A stretch of DNA of 64,000 nucleotides, taken from contig BSBN01001363.1 of the NCBI GenBank assembly GCA_027924645.1, forward strand, positions 1,538,001-1,602,000, written 5' to 3'. The notes under the pieces were generated by a model. The model saw only the letters and a program-made list of their open reading frames with translations. It was not told the origin of the DNA and searched no databases. This document shows, one piece after another, positions 11,076 to 23,292 of the stretch (position 1 is its first letter; each line of letters opens with the position of its first letter). The translations under genes and the position numbers were made by a program. Source of the stretch: Cunninghamia lanceolata. Lineage: Eukaryota; Streptophyta; Pinopsida; Cupressales; Cupressaceae.

Positions 11076-14000
11076 CTTCCACCCGACCATGTGGAGCCCT
11101 AAGGTCCACCCCCCGAGCTAGGAGATGACACAAGATCCCACACTCACAGATAGTAAGGAGAACAATAGATTAACACAAGTAGTAGGGTTATACATGACAC
11201 CAATTATCAAACTATCCATAATAAACATCACTGAAATACTTAACTACACTTCCAAAGGCACTTACGCAATCGAGGGAGGAAATACAACTAGGGAGTACTA
11301 AACTACAATAGGGAGGAGTGTCATCACATGGATTGATATGGGTTTTCCTGGTGGACCTTACTAGGCCCCGACTCCCATCTTTGGGTTCCGTCCCCCATTG
11401 AGAGCCACTGCCCCTACTTGCAACTAGAAAACCTACACTGAAAAAGACACTAATCCGCTTACATAATCATCATGACCACATATTCCATATACCAAGGAAG
11501 GCATTAACCATCTTGCATGCACATCCTAGTTACAAGAATTCTTAATAGAATAGGATATATCAATCTAGGGTTACATATGACTCATCACATACTCAACCAA
11601 CTTCAGGGTCATAATATCACTAGGACTATGTGTACAACTAAACCCTCCTTAGCCTCTACAATCCAACTTTCCAATGATACAGAACTTAACATCCCACTAT
11701 AACAAAAGCATGAACATTTAATCCAATAGTCTAGATACATTGGTTACTATAGAGAATTTATCATAACAAAGTTATCAATATAAGATTGTAACTTGGTTAT
11801 TATCCAATCTTAATTTTAGAATAGACCAATTTCATAAATATATGCACAGTGTAAGTAGATAGTAAACATAAAAGACAATTACCTATATGTAATTATTTCA
11901 CAATAATTTATTCTTACTTAACACAAAGAGCCAACTTTTATTATAACAGAAAATTAAGAAAATCCTATATTCTAAACATGAGATCCTTCTATGATAACTC
12001 TTTCTCTCTTTATTCAAAGATAGCATGTAAAAAGATAATTCATAATTAATTAAAATCTAATTAAGATTAACTACTTACTATTCTTACCTATACATGATTT
12101 TACTCAATTAAAACATCAACTAAGCCTTAATTTTGAACTTAAGTCTTTAGAGTTGTATGTTTTTACCATGGTTTTAATTTCTCTGTAACTGGTATATTGT
12201 AAATTCTAACTAGAAGAATACATTTCAATTGTCATCTATAAACAATTTATTCTACGTAAAGAATATGACCTTTCCATTTATTCCTAACTGAATCTCATGA
12301 ACATTTATTGAGAAATCAAAATAAACAAAACATGGTTTAAATGGTATAAGAAACGTTATAACTACTTATTCCTAACAAAGTTTATAATTAGACATAATGC
12401 AATTTATTTATTTATTTTAAATGTCCCCAAATCTCAATGACTTATCTGTAAGAAGTAATCAATCCACTGACCAATACATTTATTCATCACTAAAAGCTTG
12501 ATTTAATTGATAAGTACACAGTTAAAATCCTTTATATCTGCTCTTCTATGAAGCATCATTTCTAATTATTAATAATGCATATTTCACAACGTTAAATAAG
12601 TTAATAGAAAAGATTAGTCTAACAATTACCCTAATTGCACCCTAAATATTAATATTCTAGTCAACATTTAGTTCAAGATCAAATATAATACATATGTCCT
12701 AAGTCAGTATAAAACTATACACAATAACCCTAAAAATAATGCTACATTGATAAATAAGTTAATTAATGTTAAAGAAAAAAAATCTATATAAAAAGCCCGA
12801 GAGATCACTAATGAAATATAGTCCCTTTCCCAATTTATGTATTGAACTATTACTTCATTGATTGGATTAGAAGGAAAGATTTGTAAAATAATTAAATAAA
12901 ATAACTCAATTTCATTTCAGCGAAAAGAACAGAAAATAAAATCTATAAATTATTATTTTATATAATGCGCTTACCACACTTCTCTATAAATAAAATATAG
13001 TACTAGAAATAAACCCTAATAAAATAGTATATTTTACACCAGCTTTACAGTAAATAAAATGTAGTGTTGGAAATAACCTTTATAAAATATAAAATATTGT
13101 ACCACACTTGTAAATAAAAATAGAGTGATGTAAATTTAAAAGATAGTATAAAATATTATTTTATAGCACTATATTAAACCCTAACAAAATATAATTATAA
13201 ACAACAATGAAAAGATAATAATTTAAATTTCATTGTGTAGAAAACATAAGTAAAAATTGGTGACAAAATCTATAAAATATAATGCACTTACCATTCAATT
13301 AACTTCTATTCTTCAGATCTAAAATATTGCAGCCACCTTAAAAAAAAGTCCATTGAAATTTATAATGCACAGTGTTCCCAATAAAGTAATTTCCAAAAAG
13401 ATTAAAAAGCCCCCAAATTCTCCAGGTCAAAATTCCCCCTCCCCAAAAGAAATTTTTCCTTTTCAATAAATAATGAAGGGAGGGAAGTTATTTTTCCCAC
13501 TCCTGTACAAAATAAATTTACAACTACCCCATCTAACTACCTACTAACCCTTATTAAAAATAAACAAAATATATGCAACCAACATAATTTAAACATACAC
13601 ACAATAAATAATTTTACACAAACGGGTAAAACCATTTACCCACACTCACTCACATATTATAATTAATTATATAACCAACTTTATAATATTCTATTTATTT
13701 ACTATTTTATTTTATTATCAACTAGGATTATATATATTTATTTATCAATCTATTCTAATGCATAAGATAACCAAGGCATATTATTAGACAAATTAAACTA
13801 ACAGCCAAAACAATTACCTAACCACTAACCAGGGTCAAAAGGAAAAACTTCAAGCAACACTGATTGACCACAAAACTTCAAGCAACCCTGACCAGCCACA
13901 AAACTTCAAGCAACCCTAACTGGCCACTGATAGTACTTGACAAGGTATCAAACTAGGTACTCATCCTCTTTGAGGATGATGGTTAGGGTGGGGGACCAAG

Positions 14001-14380
14001 TGCTATCTCTGGTCAACTACTTCCATTGGGTGCAAGGCATGCTCAAACCTGTCAATCTAGGTGGAGTCGATGCCTGGTACCTGTTCACTCAAACATACAA
14101 GTTAGAGCACATGTACATAATAGCCAAAGCACTAGAGAAGGGACTCTAGCAATCATATCTCATACTTGTATGTCACCCATACGTCCAATGGTATGATGCC
14201 ACCCTTTCCACCTATTCTAACAACATACTACTACATCACCTTATCCAAATAAATCTCTGCATAATAACAATATGCATCATGCTCCCAAAAGTATTAACAG
14301 AAGCTCTTGTTCCATCCTCATCATCAGGTTCCTTAGCCCAACTACCTGCACATCCAAGGTGAGAATGGAGGGGCGCTACA
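11076..14380 (-). mobile_element. LTR B, truncated LTR of the LARD-like element
   Basis: Near-identical to 18447-21836 of LTR C from CTTCCACC onward, ending GGGCGCTACA at 14380 next to a polypurine tract. It lacks the 535 bp U5-side end, which is the part duplicated in LTR A. The middle, about 12000-13800, is very AT-rich and non-coding. Confidence 0.82.
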
Positions 14381-14395
14381 TCCTTCCCCCCTAAA
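14381..14395 (-). promoter_or_regulatory. Polypurine tract of internal B
   Basis: Same purine run as at 7377, directly next to the LTR B terminus. Supports minus-strand orientation. Confidence 0.8.
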
Positions 14396-17300
14396 ACTTG
14401 ACTTACTCCTAGAAGTCGCAAACTAGGGTGGAAACATAACACATTAGTACTAACATCAAAACTGATTCATTACATCGAAATAATATACACTAGTTTGCTT
14501 ATGAAAATAATTTATCTTGAAAGAACATATACTTATATGGTCCATTTCAGACCTATCTTTTTAGCCTTTAATGTTACAATAATAACACAATCAAGACTTG
14601 CATTTCAAAAAATGATTCCATAGTACATAAACCACTCAAAATCCTTCAATTTCTTTCGGAACAAAGAAAACATTGCACCCATTTAATCCTAACTAGCAAA
14701 ATTTCTCATATCAGAAACATATAAGGTATTCAATTTCTAATGCATTACCATATCATTTTCTTTACCCTTAAATTACAATTCTCTTTCCAATACACTATTA
14801 AGAGATCAATACATCGAAATGCTACATTTCCATAAATCACAACATAATTAGACCCACAAAGCACACTAAATATCCATCATTTATAAACAAGACATTCCTC
14901 TTTATTCATTTTACAACAATAAATCTCATGTCATATTCAACCAAGATCATGATTTTACACCTTTTAGAAGCATGTAAACACAATTCATCATTTCATAAGT
15001 ACTATATTCACAATTTCACATACATTCTTCACATACACACAATTCACATCACCGGGAATCACATCACAAGGCTACATAGGGGTCCATCTGGACACCGGGA
15101 AACAACATACTAATCGATGATACATAATCCATGAGCCAAGAGCCAAAATCCATCTCACATAATCTATACCTCACACGTAGTGGCTTGATGGTGTTAGGCC
15201 ACACCCACATGGTGAGGCCATCCAAACAAGACCACAATGACCTATCTCTTGTTGTATAAGGTAGTTAGCCTCCAAGAGATAGTCATCACACATAGGTGGG
15301 TATTGGGTCCTAGCTATGTAACAGCCTCACATACCCCCATCCTCAAGGTTCCCTGCATCTGCTTCCTCATATACACTCACCAAGTCCACCTCATATGTCC
15401 TTGGAGAGGAATCACAATACGACACATGGCCGACATCGAAAATGATAAGGAAAAAGCTAGTTTAGCCACCAATGTCATAAAGAAAGATCAAATAAAAATT
15501 CAATTTCAACAATAAAGTAAAAAAAATGCCCACAATTTTAATATTAAGTCAAATGTAACCATGAGGGTTACAAGCAAATAGGATCACAAGGTGTGGCTAA
15601 ACCATCACAATCAAAAAGAAACAAAGTGCCGGCCTTCACAATCAATAGGAAATCATCAATAGCCATAAAGAAAATATTCAATCCTTGATAGTACACTATA
15701 CAACACTATGTGACTAGATACTAGCCACCAAATGAGGAAGGAGGGAACACCGTCAGCCTATAGCAGTATCCCTCATGTGGTACGGAGTGAGCACGCCATC
15801 CACATGGCTCAAGGTGTACTCCTCGGCTACACCCTACATCGCGTCGTCACGCGGCATGGACTAGCCAAGTGGTCCACACACTCCTTGGCTACCCGCATGG
15901 AATGTGCACCTCGGCCACATTCCGCATCGCATCTCAGCACGACATGGTCATACGCCGGCTGGAGAAGGCACGTACTGGTTGTATGTCGCATGGCAATGTG
16001 TCCATGGCTCTAGGGAAGTGGGTACGTACAGAACACACCCCGCATAGCGATGCCTCATGGAGAAGGCACACGCAGGTACTTGCCGTAGCCAGAGGTATAC
16101 ATGGCTAGGTCATATCCATATGCTAACCGACCCAAACACTGTCGAAAGCAAACATGAGTATCCCTCTACAAGTGTGCGAGGCCCCATTACGCTCATCACA
16201 CAAGTAGGCTATAACACAAACTCATAGTGCACCTTCACATGTCTAAGCATGTGGCATCATGTCCTCGAGCCCAGCTCACTACCATCAACAACAAGGCATC
16301 ATCACCAACACTGTGTCAGAACATCAATGGGGTGTGGCATCATACCTATTGCATCATGTCAGAACATGTGCAGATATGGGATCTGTCTCAGCATGGGTAA
16401 CAGATCTCCGTCTACATGCTGGACCTCAAAATATACATGGGGCTCATGGTCTCACTTGGGTTATCCATGCAGGTCCTAGACCTCAGCCCCCAAGTGACGA
16501 CTTATGTCATCACATAGTTCCAGTTGGGTTGTCCATTCAGGTCCTAGACCCCAGCCCCCAACTTGCAACTCATGTGGCATATCATACCTTTCATGAAGAC
16601 AAGGCAAATGACCCTCCAAGAAATACCATCCAGAGGCTCAGAAACTATGGGGATTAGGCTAACACATATGGATCAAGTGCCCTGATCCATCATAAGGGAA
16701 AGTAGTGAGTACGTTTCCTCAGGTGCAGTTGAGCGAGGGACCGCTCTGCGCCGTCAAAAGCGTACGCTGTACACTCCACCCAAGGAACTTTGTGGCTACT
16801 ACTACCCCTTCACAGACTGAGGGACTAGAGAACCAAAAGAAGAGAATCTATGAATCTAACTTTTGGTTACACTTATATATATATTTTCAACCACCCAAGG
16901 GTTGGCCCTTAATTGGGTAACAATCATGCAAACACGCATAATGGTATCTTTGTTTTGCACACCTAAAATACACATTTTCCCCATGGATGGGTACCTAGTA
17001 TCACCATCTTAAGGGCACACAAAGCAAGTATGTGGTATTGACAACACTCAACCAATGCACAGTTACTGGTTCCTCACATTTACAAGGGGAAGATTTGCAT
17101 TTACATACACAATTTTCATTACTACCAAGGATCACATACCAAAAGTACATTTATTTCCATAACCACTGTGATTCCCTTTATAAGATCATATCATTTCATA
17201 TTATCCATAACCCCCTTTTTTTTCTTTTTTTTTAAATCATCTTTTCCATATACCACCTAATGCTAAAAGTCATTGTCATGATCATCACGATTACTTAACA

Positions 17301-17899
17301 ATTCCACTTAACAAATTATACACAAGTTCCATATTCACAAAATAACAATAATGATCCTCTACTTAACTCTTACCACTTCATGTAGGTCTATCCTAAACAC
17401 AACAACTCTTACTTCATCACAAGCTATTTGAATTCTCACATAACCAAAGGATTCACATATTTTCAACATGCAAAACATCCAATGCATAAATCCTTTCTAT
17501 TTATACAATAGTAAGAAAAGAGAAGGACATTACCTCATGGGTTTTCAGCTACACCTAGCAAACAAGATTTTCAAACACCAAATATAGTCATCCTAAATTT
17601 TTAGAGAAGATACCTAGTTCTATGCACTAGCATCTTATTTATTCCACAAAAATAGCCCTTTCCAATAAAACATATCACATCATGTAATACAAAACTTAAT
17701 CACATACATTTACTTCCAAATACATAGATTAAATACCTAGCTACACAAAATAACATCTTATCCTAATGCACCTTTAGTCAAACAAAAGAAATTCACATGC
17801 CAACTTCACTAATTAATCAAAACCTGCACATGCATAAGAGAAGTTAGTATAACTAGACATGGGCAACAACATTAACCAGAGATCCCAGTGCTGCAAACT

Positions 17900-17913
17900 T
17901 GGCTCTGATACCA
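17900..17913 (-). promoter_or_regulatory. Primer binding site (initiator tRNA-Met) of internal B
   Basis: Minus strand TGGTATCAGAGCCA lies 2 bp from the LTR C terminus TGTAATG at 17916. This is the standard plant LTR-retrotransposon primer site. Confidence 0.88.
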
Positions 17914-17915
17914 GA

Positions 17916-20900
17916 TGTAATGCCCCGCCATGAACATCTTAGAGAACAACATTCTATGCTATGCAAAGAGGGATAATTTTTTTTTTATATATGAATAAGA
18001 TAACAAAGTAATGTTAACACATCTATACACATCATTTGAACTAACGACTTGTCCTCTAAGATTTCATGGTTGCATTACTTGCCAAATCAATTAACATAAT
18101 TCAACATACATTATTAACTAACATTAGTAGATCATTCTAAATCTATAGCATTAAATGAATAAACATATACATCTCCATATCATAACATCAGATGAATAAT
18201 CGACATGATTAGGATTACATGTGAATATACAAATTCCTATACACATGAGTAAATCATTACATTGATTACATTATCACGTTTCTGAATACATCTGATTACA
18301 TACATTATGAATCGACTGTCACACAAGGCTAGCCCATGAGTATGCATAATCAACTTCCTCAAACTAGTACAAGATATGTAATGCACAAGATACATCCTCC
18401 TCGCCCACAAACATCGGCAAGGGAAAAACCAATGGAAATAAAAGCTCTTCCACTTGACCATGTGGAGCCCTAAGGTCCACCCCCTGAGCTAGGAGATAAC
18501 ACAAGATCCCACACTCACAGATAGTAAGGAGAACAATAGATTAACACAAGTAGTAGGGTTATACATGACACCAATTATCAAACTATCCATAATAAACATC
18601 ACTGACATACTTAACTGCACTTCCAAAGGCACTTACGTAATCGAGGGAGGAAATACAACTAGGGAGTACTAAACTGCAATAGGGAGGAGTGTCATCACAT
18701 GGATTGATATGGGTTTTCCTGGTGGACCTTACTAGGCCCCGACTCCCATCTTTGGGTTCCGTCCCCCATTGAGAGCCACTGCCCCTACTTGCAACTAGAA
18801 AACCTACACTGACCAAGACACTAATCCGCTTACATAATCATCATGACCACATATTCCATATACCAAGGAAGGCATTAACCATCTTGCATGCACATCCTAG
18901 TTACAAGAATTCTTAATAGAATAGGATATATCAATCTAGGGTTACATATGACTCATCACATACTCAACCAACTTCAGGGTCATAATATCACCAGGACTAT
19001 GTGTACAACTAAACCCTCCTTAGCCTCTACAATCCAACTTCCCAATGATACAGAACTTAACATCCCACTATAACAAAAGCATGAACATTTAATCCAATAG
19101 TCTAGATACATTGGTTACTATAGAGAATTTATCATAACAAAGTTATCAATATAAGATTGTAACTTGGTTATTATCCAATCTTAATTTTAGAATAGACCAA
19201 TTTCATAATTCTATGCACAGTGTAAGTAGATAGTAAACATAAAAGACAATTACCTATATGTAATTATTTCACAATAATTTATTCTTACTTAACACAAAGA
19301 GCCAACTTTTATTATAATAGAAAATTAAGAAAATCCTATATTCTAAACATGAGATCCTTCTATGATAACTCTTTCTCTCTTTATTCAAAGATAGCATGTA
19401 AAAAGATAATTCATAATTAATTAAAATCTAATTAAGATTAACTACTTACTATTCTTACCTATACATGATTTTACTCAATTAAAACATCAACTAAGCCTTA
19501 ATTTTGAACTTAAGTCTTTAGAGTTGTATGTTTTTACCATGGTTTTAATTTCTCTGTAACTGGTATATTGTAAATTCTAACTAGAAGAATACATTTCAAT
19601 TGTCATCTATAAACAATTTATTCTACGTAAAGAATATGACCTTTCCATTTATTCCTAACTGAATCTCATGAACATTTATTGAGAAATCAAAATAAACAAA
19701 ACATGGTTTAAATGGTATAAGAAACGTTATAACTACTTATTCCTAACAAAGTTTATAATTAGACATAATGCAATTTATTTATTTATTTTAAATGTCCCCA
19801 AATCTCAATGACTTATCTGTAAGAAGTAATCAATCCACTGACCAATACATTTATTCATCACTAAAAGCTTGATTTAATTGATAAGTACACAGTTAAAATC
19901 CTTTATATCTGCTCTTCTATGAAGCATCATTTCTAATTATTAATAATGCATATTTCACAACGTTAAATAAGTTAATAGAAAAGATTAGTCTAACAATTAC
20001 CCTAATTGCACCCTAAATATTAATATTCTAGTCAACATTTAGTTCAAGATCAAATATAATACATATGTCCTAAGTCAGTATAAAACTATACACAATAACC
20101 CTAAAAATAATGCTACATTGATAAATAAGTTAATTAATGTTAAAGAAAAAAAATCTATATAAAAAGCCCGAGAGATCACTAATGAAATATAGTGCCTTTC
20201 CCAATTTATGTATTGAACTATTACTTCATTGATTGGATTAGAAGGAAAGATTCGTAAAATAATTAAATAAAATAACTCAATTTCATTTCAGCCAAAAGAA
20301 CAGAAAATAAAATCTATAAATTATTATTTTATATAATGTGCTTACCACGCTTCTCTATAAATAAAATATAGTACTAGAAATAAACCCTAATAAAATAGTA
20401 TATTTTACCCTAATAAAATAGTATATTTTACCCTAATAAAATAGTATATTTTATACCAGCTTTACAGTAAATAAAATGTAGTGTTGGAAATAACCTTTAT
20501 AAAATATAAAATATTGTACCACACTTGTAAATAAAAATAGAGTGATGTAAATTTAAAACATAGTATAAAATATTATTTTATAGCATTATATTAAACCCTA
20601 ACAAAATATAATTATAAACAACAATGAAAAGATAATAATTCACATTTCATTGTGTAGAAAACATTTGTAAAAATTGGTGACAAAATCTATAAAATATAAT
20701 GCACTTACCATTCAATTAACTTCTATTCTTTGGATCTAAAATATTGCAGCCACCTTATAAAAAAACTCCATTGAAATTTATAATGCACAGTGTTCCCAAT
20801 AAAGTAATTTCCAAAAAGATTAAAAAGCCCCCAAATTCTCCAGGTCAAAATTCCCCCTCCCCAAAAGGAATTTTTCCTTTTCAATAAATAATGAAGGGAG

Positions 20901-21836
20901 GGAAGTTATTTTTCCCACTCCCGTACAAAATAAATTTACAACTACCCCAACTAACTACCTACTAACCCTTATTAAAAATAAATAAAATATATGTAACCAA
21001 CATAATTTAAACATACACACAATAAATAATTTTACACAAACGGGTAAAACCATTTACCCACACTCACTCACATATTATAATTAATTATATAACCAACTTT
21101 ATAATATTCTATTTATTTACTATTTTATTATTATTTCTTAATTATAATATTACACTATAATTTTATTTTATTATCAACTAGGATTATATATATTTATTTA
21201 TCAATCTATTTTAATGCATACGATAACCAAGGCATATTATTAGACAAATTAAACTAACAGCCAAAACAATTACCTAACCACTAACCAGGGTCAAAAGGCA
21301 AAACTTCAAGCAACACTGACTGACCACAAAACTTCCAGCAACCCTGACCAACCACAAAACTTCAAGCAACCCTGACTGGCCACTGATAGTACTTGACAAG
21401 GTATCAAACTAGGTACTCATCCTCTTCGAGGATGATGGTTAGGGTGGGGGACCAAGTGCTATCTCCAGTCAACTACTTCCATTGGGTGCAAGGCATGCTC
21501 AAACCTGCCAATCTAGGTGGAGTCGATGCTTGGTACCTGTTCACTCAAACATACAAGTTAGAGCACATGTACATAATAGCCAAAGCACTAGGGAAGGGAA
21601 TCTAGCAATCATATCTCATACTCGTATGTCACCCATACGTCCAACAGTATGATGCCACCCTTTCCACCTGTTCTAACAACATACTACTGCATCACCTTAT
21701 CCAAATAAATCTCTACATAATAACAATATGCATCATGCTCCCAAAAGTATTAACAAAAGCTCTTGTTTCATTGTCATCATCAGATTCCTTAGCCAAACTA
21801 CCTATACATCCAAGGTGAGAATGGAGGGGTGCTACA
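17916..21836 (-). mobile_element. LTR C, complete 5' LTR of the LARD-like element
   Basis: 3,921 bp with TG...CA ends. It is the only structurally complete LTR of the three, and begins TGTAGCACCCCTCC on the minus strand. No protein-coding frame. It carries a 23 bp unit in triplicate at 20385-20453 where LTR B has one copy, and an extra AT-rich stretch of about 35 bp near 21130-21170 that is absent from LTR B. Confidence 0.85.
20385..20453. repeat. 23 bp tandem triplication
   Basis: Three exact copies of a 23 bp unit starting CCCTAATAAAATAG. LTR B has one copy at 13014-13036, so the expansion happened after the LTRs separated. Confidence 0.9.
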
Positions 21837-22510
21837 CACCAAGTTATCATGGAAATCTAAATCTGGGAGAATTAATTGAATGGATTTCAGAGATGGATAA
21901 ATATTCTGATTTTGAATCAATAGATGATCTGAAAAGGGTGAAATTTGCTTGCATGAAATTGAAAGGACATGTATCCTTATGTTGGGATCATGTGAAAATA
22001 GAAAGGCAAAGAAAGGGTAAGGAGAAAATCAAACTGTTGGATAGAATGGTCAAAAAATTGAAGGCTAAATTGCTACCAACCGACTATCAAATAAGTTTGT
22101 TCAAGAAACTACAAAATTTGAAGCAAAAGGAAAAGAATGTACATGAGGATTTACAAAAGAATTATATAGGTTGGATATCAACGGTGGACATGTAGATTAT
22201 GACGCTGAGAAAGTGTCAAGGTATCTTAATGGTATACATTAGTCAATTCAAGATGAAATTAGTATGTTCGAATACAAATTGTAGAATAAGCTTATTAGTA
22301 TGCTTTGAAGGAAAAAGAAAAATTGGTGAGAAAATAAAATAATTTTAGAGGTAGAGGTAGATTCTCACGTGGAAGAGGCTATCAAAACAAATAAGGAGAA
22401 ACCAACTCCTCTCAAACAAGCACCTAGGATAATAAGGGAAGAGGAGATTACTCCAGAGGTAGGGGAGATTTTGGACGAGGTAGAGGAAGAGGATTCATGA
22501 GTACATGTTA
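21837..22510 (+). pseudogene. gag copy 1, C-terminal part
   Basis: Continuation of the gag interrupted at 4877, starting with the second CACCA. It encodes the Ty3/gypsy Retrotrans_gag core: SYHGNLNLGELIEWISEMDK, then LKGHVSLCWDHVK (normally SLWWDH), then FKKLQNLKQKEKN. A +1/-1 frame change near 22160 separates it from LYRLDI-VGHVDYDAEKVS in another frame. A Gly/Arg-rich tail follows (RGRGRFS, GRGDFGRGRGRG), and the sequence ends where a CCHC knuckle should begin (STCYQ then TGA). Capsid function is lost. Confidence 0.82.
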
Positions 22511-23292
22511 CCAATGAGGAGTCATGAGTACTTCGTCTTGGCACTTTTTCGGGGAATTGAAACTTTCATCTTGGCCCTCAAAATGGCAATTTATTTTTTT
22601 TTCTAGATTTTTAAAATGTTGCTTTTGTAATAACTTGAAACTTGTGTTTCAAATTTAGAATATTAGTTGGCCGTTCATCCTATCTTAGTTTTTGGAAACT
22701 TTTGGGAAAAAATAGGATTCTTAAGATATGATTGTAAAATTACCTAAAATGGCAAAACCTGACAATTGTCGAAATCTGCCAAAAAAGGTAATTATTTTTT
22801 TTGTTGTTTATTTTGTTTTTCTTGGATATAAGAGAGTTTTCTCTAATTGTAGCAGCAGAGTTGATGAATAGAAGTTTTTTTGTGTTCTAGCTTCCAAATA
22901 TTTGTCTCTCATATGTTTAATGGCACAATTCTATTGAGTGTATGTTGTGTGCTGTATTAATTTCCAATGGTTGTTCGGGGTGTGCGGGGCCCCTTGGTAG
23001 TCCCTTGAAGATTAGTCTCACCTCCACTCACCCCGCCATTATTAGTCACTTTTCCTAAAATTTTCAGCAATTCAAATTTTGCTCTTAAATTTTAAAAAAA
23101 ATGTCAAAGTAATTTTTTAATTTTTTTTTTAAATTACAAGCATAAAATTCATCAAGAGATCTACATTTCATTAGTTTACATCAAGTTGAAATTCAAAACA
23201 TAAATGCCACTTTTATGAGGTCGAAGTTCAAAAGTTTTTTTGTTATTGGCCGATTCCTTTATAAAGTGTGATAGGTTTGTGCTTGTACCCTA
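22511..23292 (+). repeat. Unit tail, copy 1 (short form)
   Basis: AT-rich non-coding segment between gag and the minisatellite, from about CTTCGTCTTGGCAC to TTTGTGCTTGTACCC. It lacks the roughly 400 bp block, including the GC-rich stretch and simple repeat, that copies 2 and 4 carry: CCGCCATTATTAG joins directly to TCACTTTTCC near 23037. Confidence 0.75.

Larger units (their letters stand above)
14381..17915 (-). mobile_element. Internal domain B, non-coding
   Basis: Collinear second copy of internal A, about 3.5 kb, with small indels and scattered substitutions. No retroviral-type protein is encoded on either strand. Short open frames at about 15.7-16.7 kb differ in length and frame from their counterparts at 8.7-9.7 kb, which argues against coding function. 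It ends with a good primer site at 17900-17913. Confidence 0.78.
4878..21836 (-). mobile_element. LARD-like non-coding LTR retrotransposon, composite LTR-int-LTR-int-LTR
   Basis: A 16,959 bp insertion with TG...CA ends and a 5 bp target duplication. On the minus strand it reads LTR C (21836-17916), primer site, internal B (17915-14381), polypurine tract, LTR B (14380-11076), a 188 bp foreign block, primer site, internal A (10887-7377), polypurine tract, LTR A (7376-4878). LTR C is about 3.9 kb and each internal region is about 3.5 kb without gag or pol. That is the architecture of LARDs (large retrotransposon derivatives, such as barley Sukkula). One outer target duplication around three LTRs implies recombination between elements or LTRs, or re-insertion of a recombined copy. 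Mobility would need proteins in trans. Confidence 0.85.

Noticed and set aside
16259..16657. 132-codon plus-strand frame in internal B
   Set aside because: Not preserved in internal A and overlaps another open frame; judged chance opening in a GC-richer stretch.
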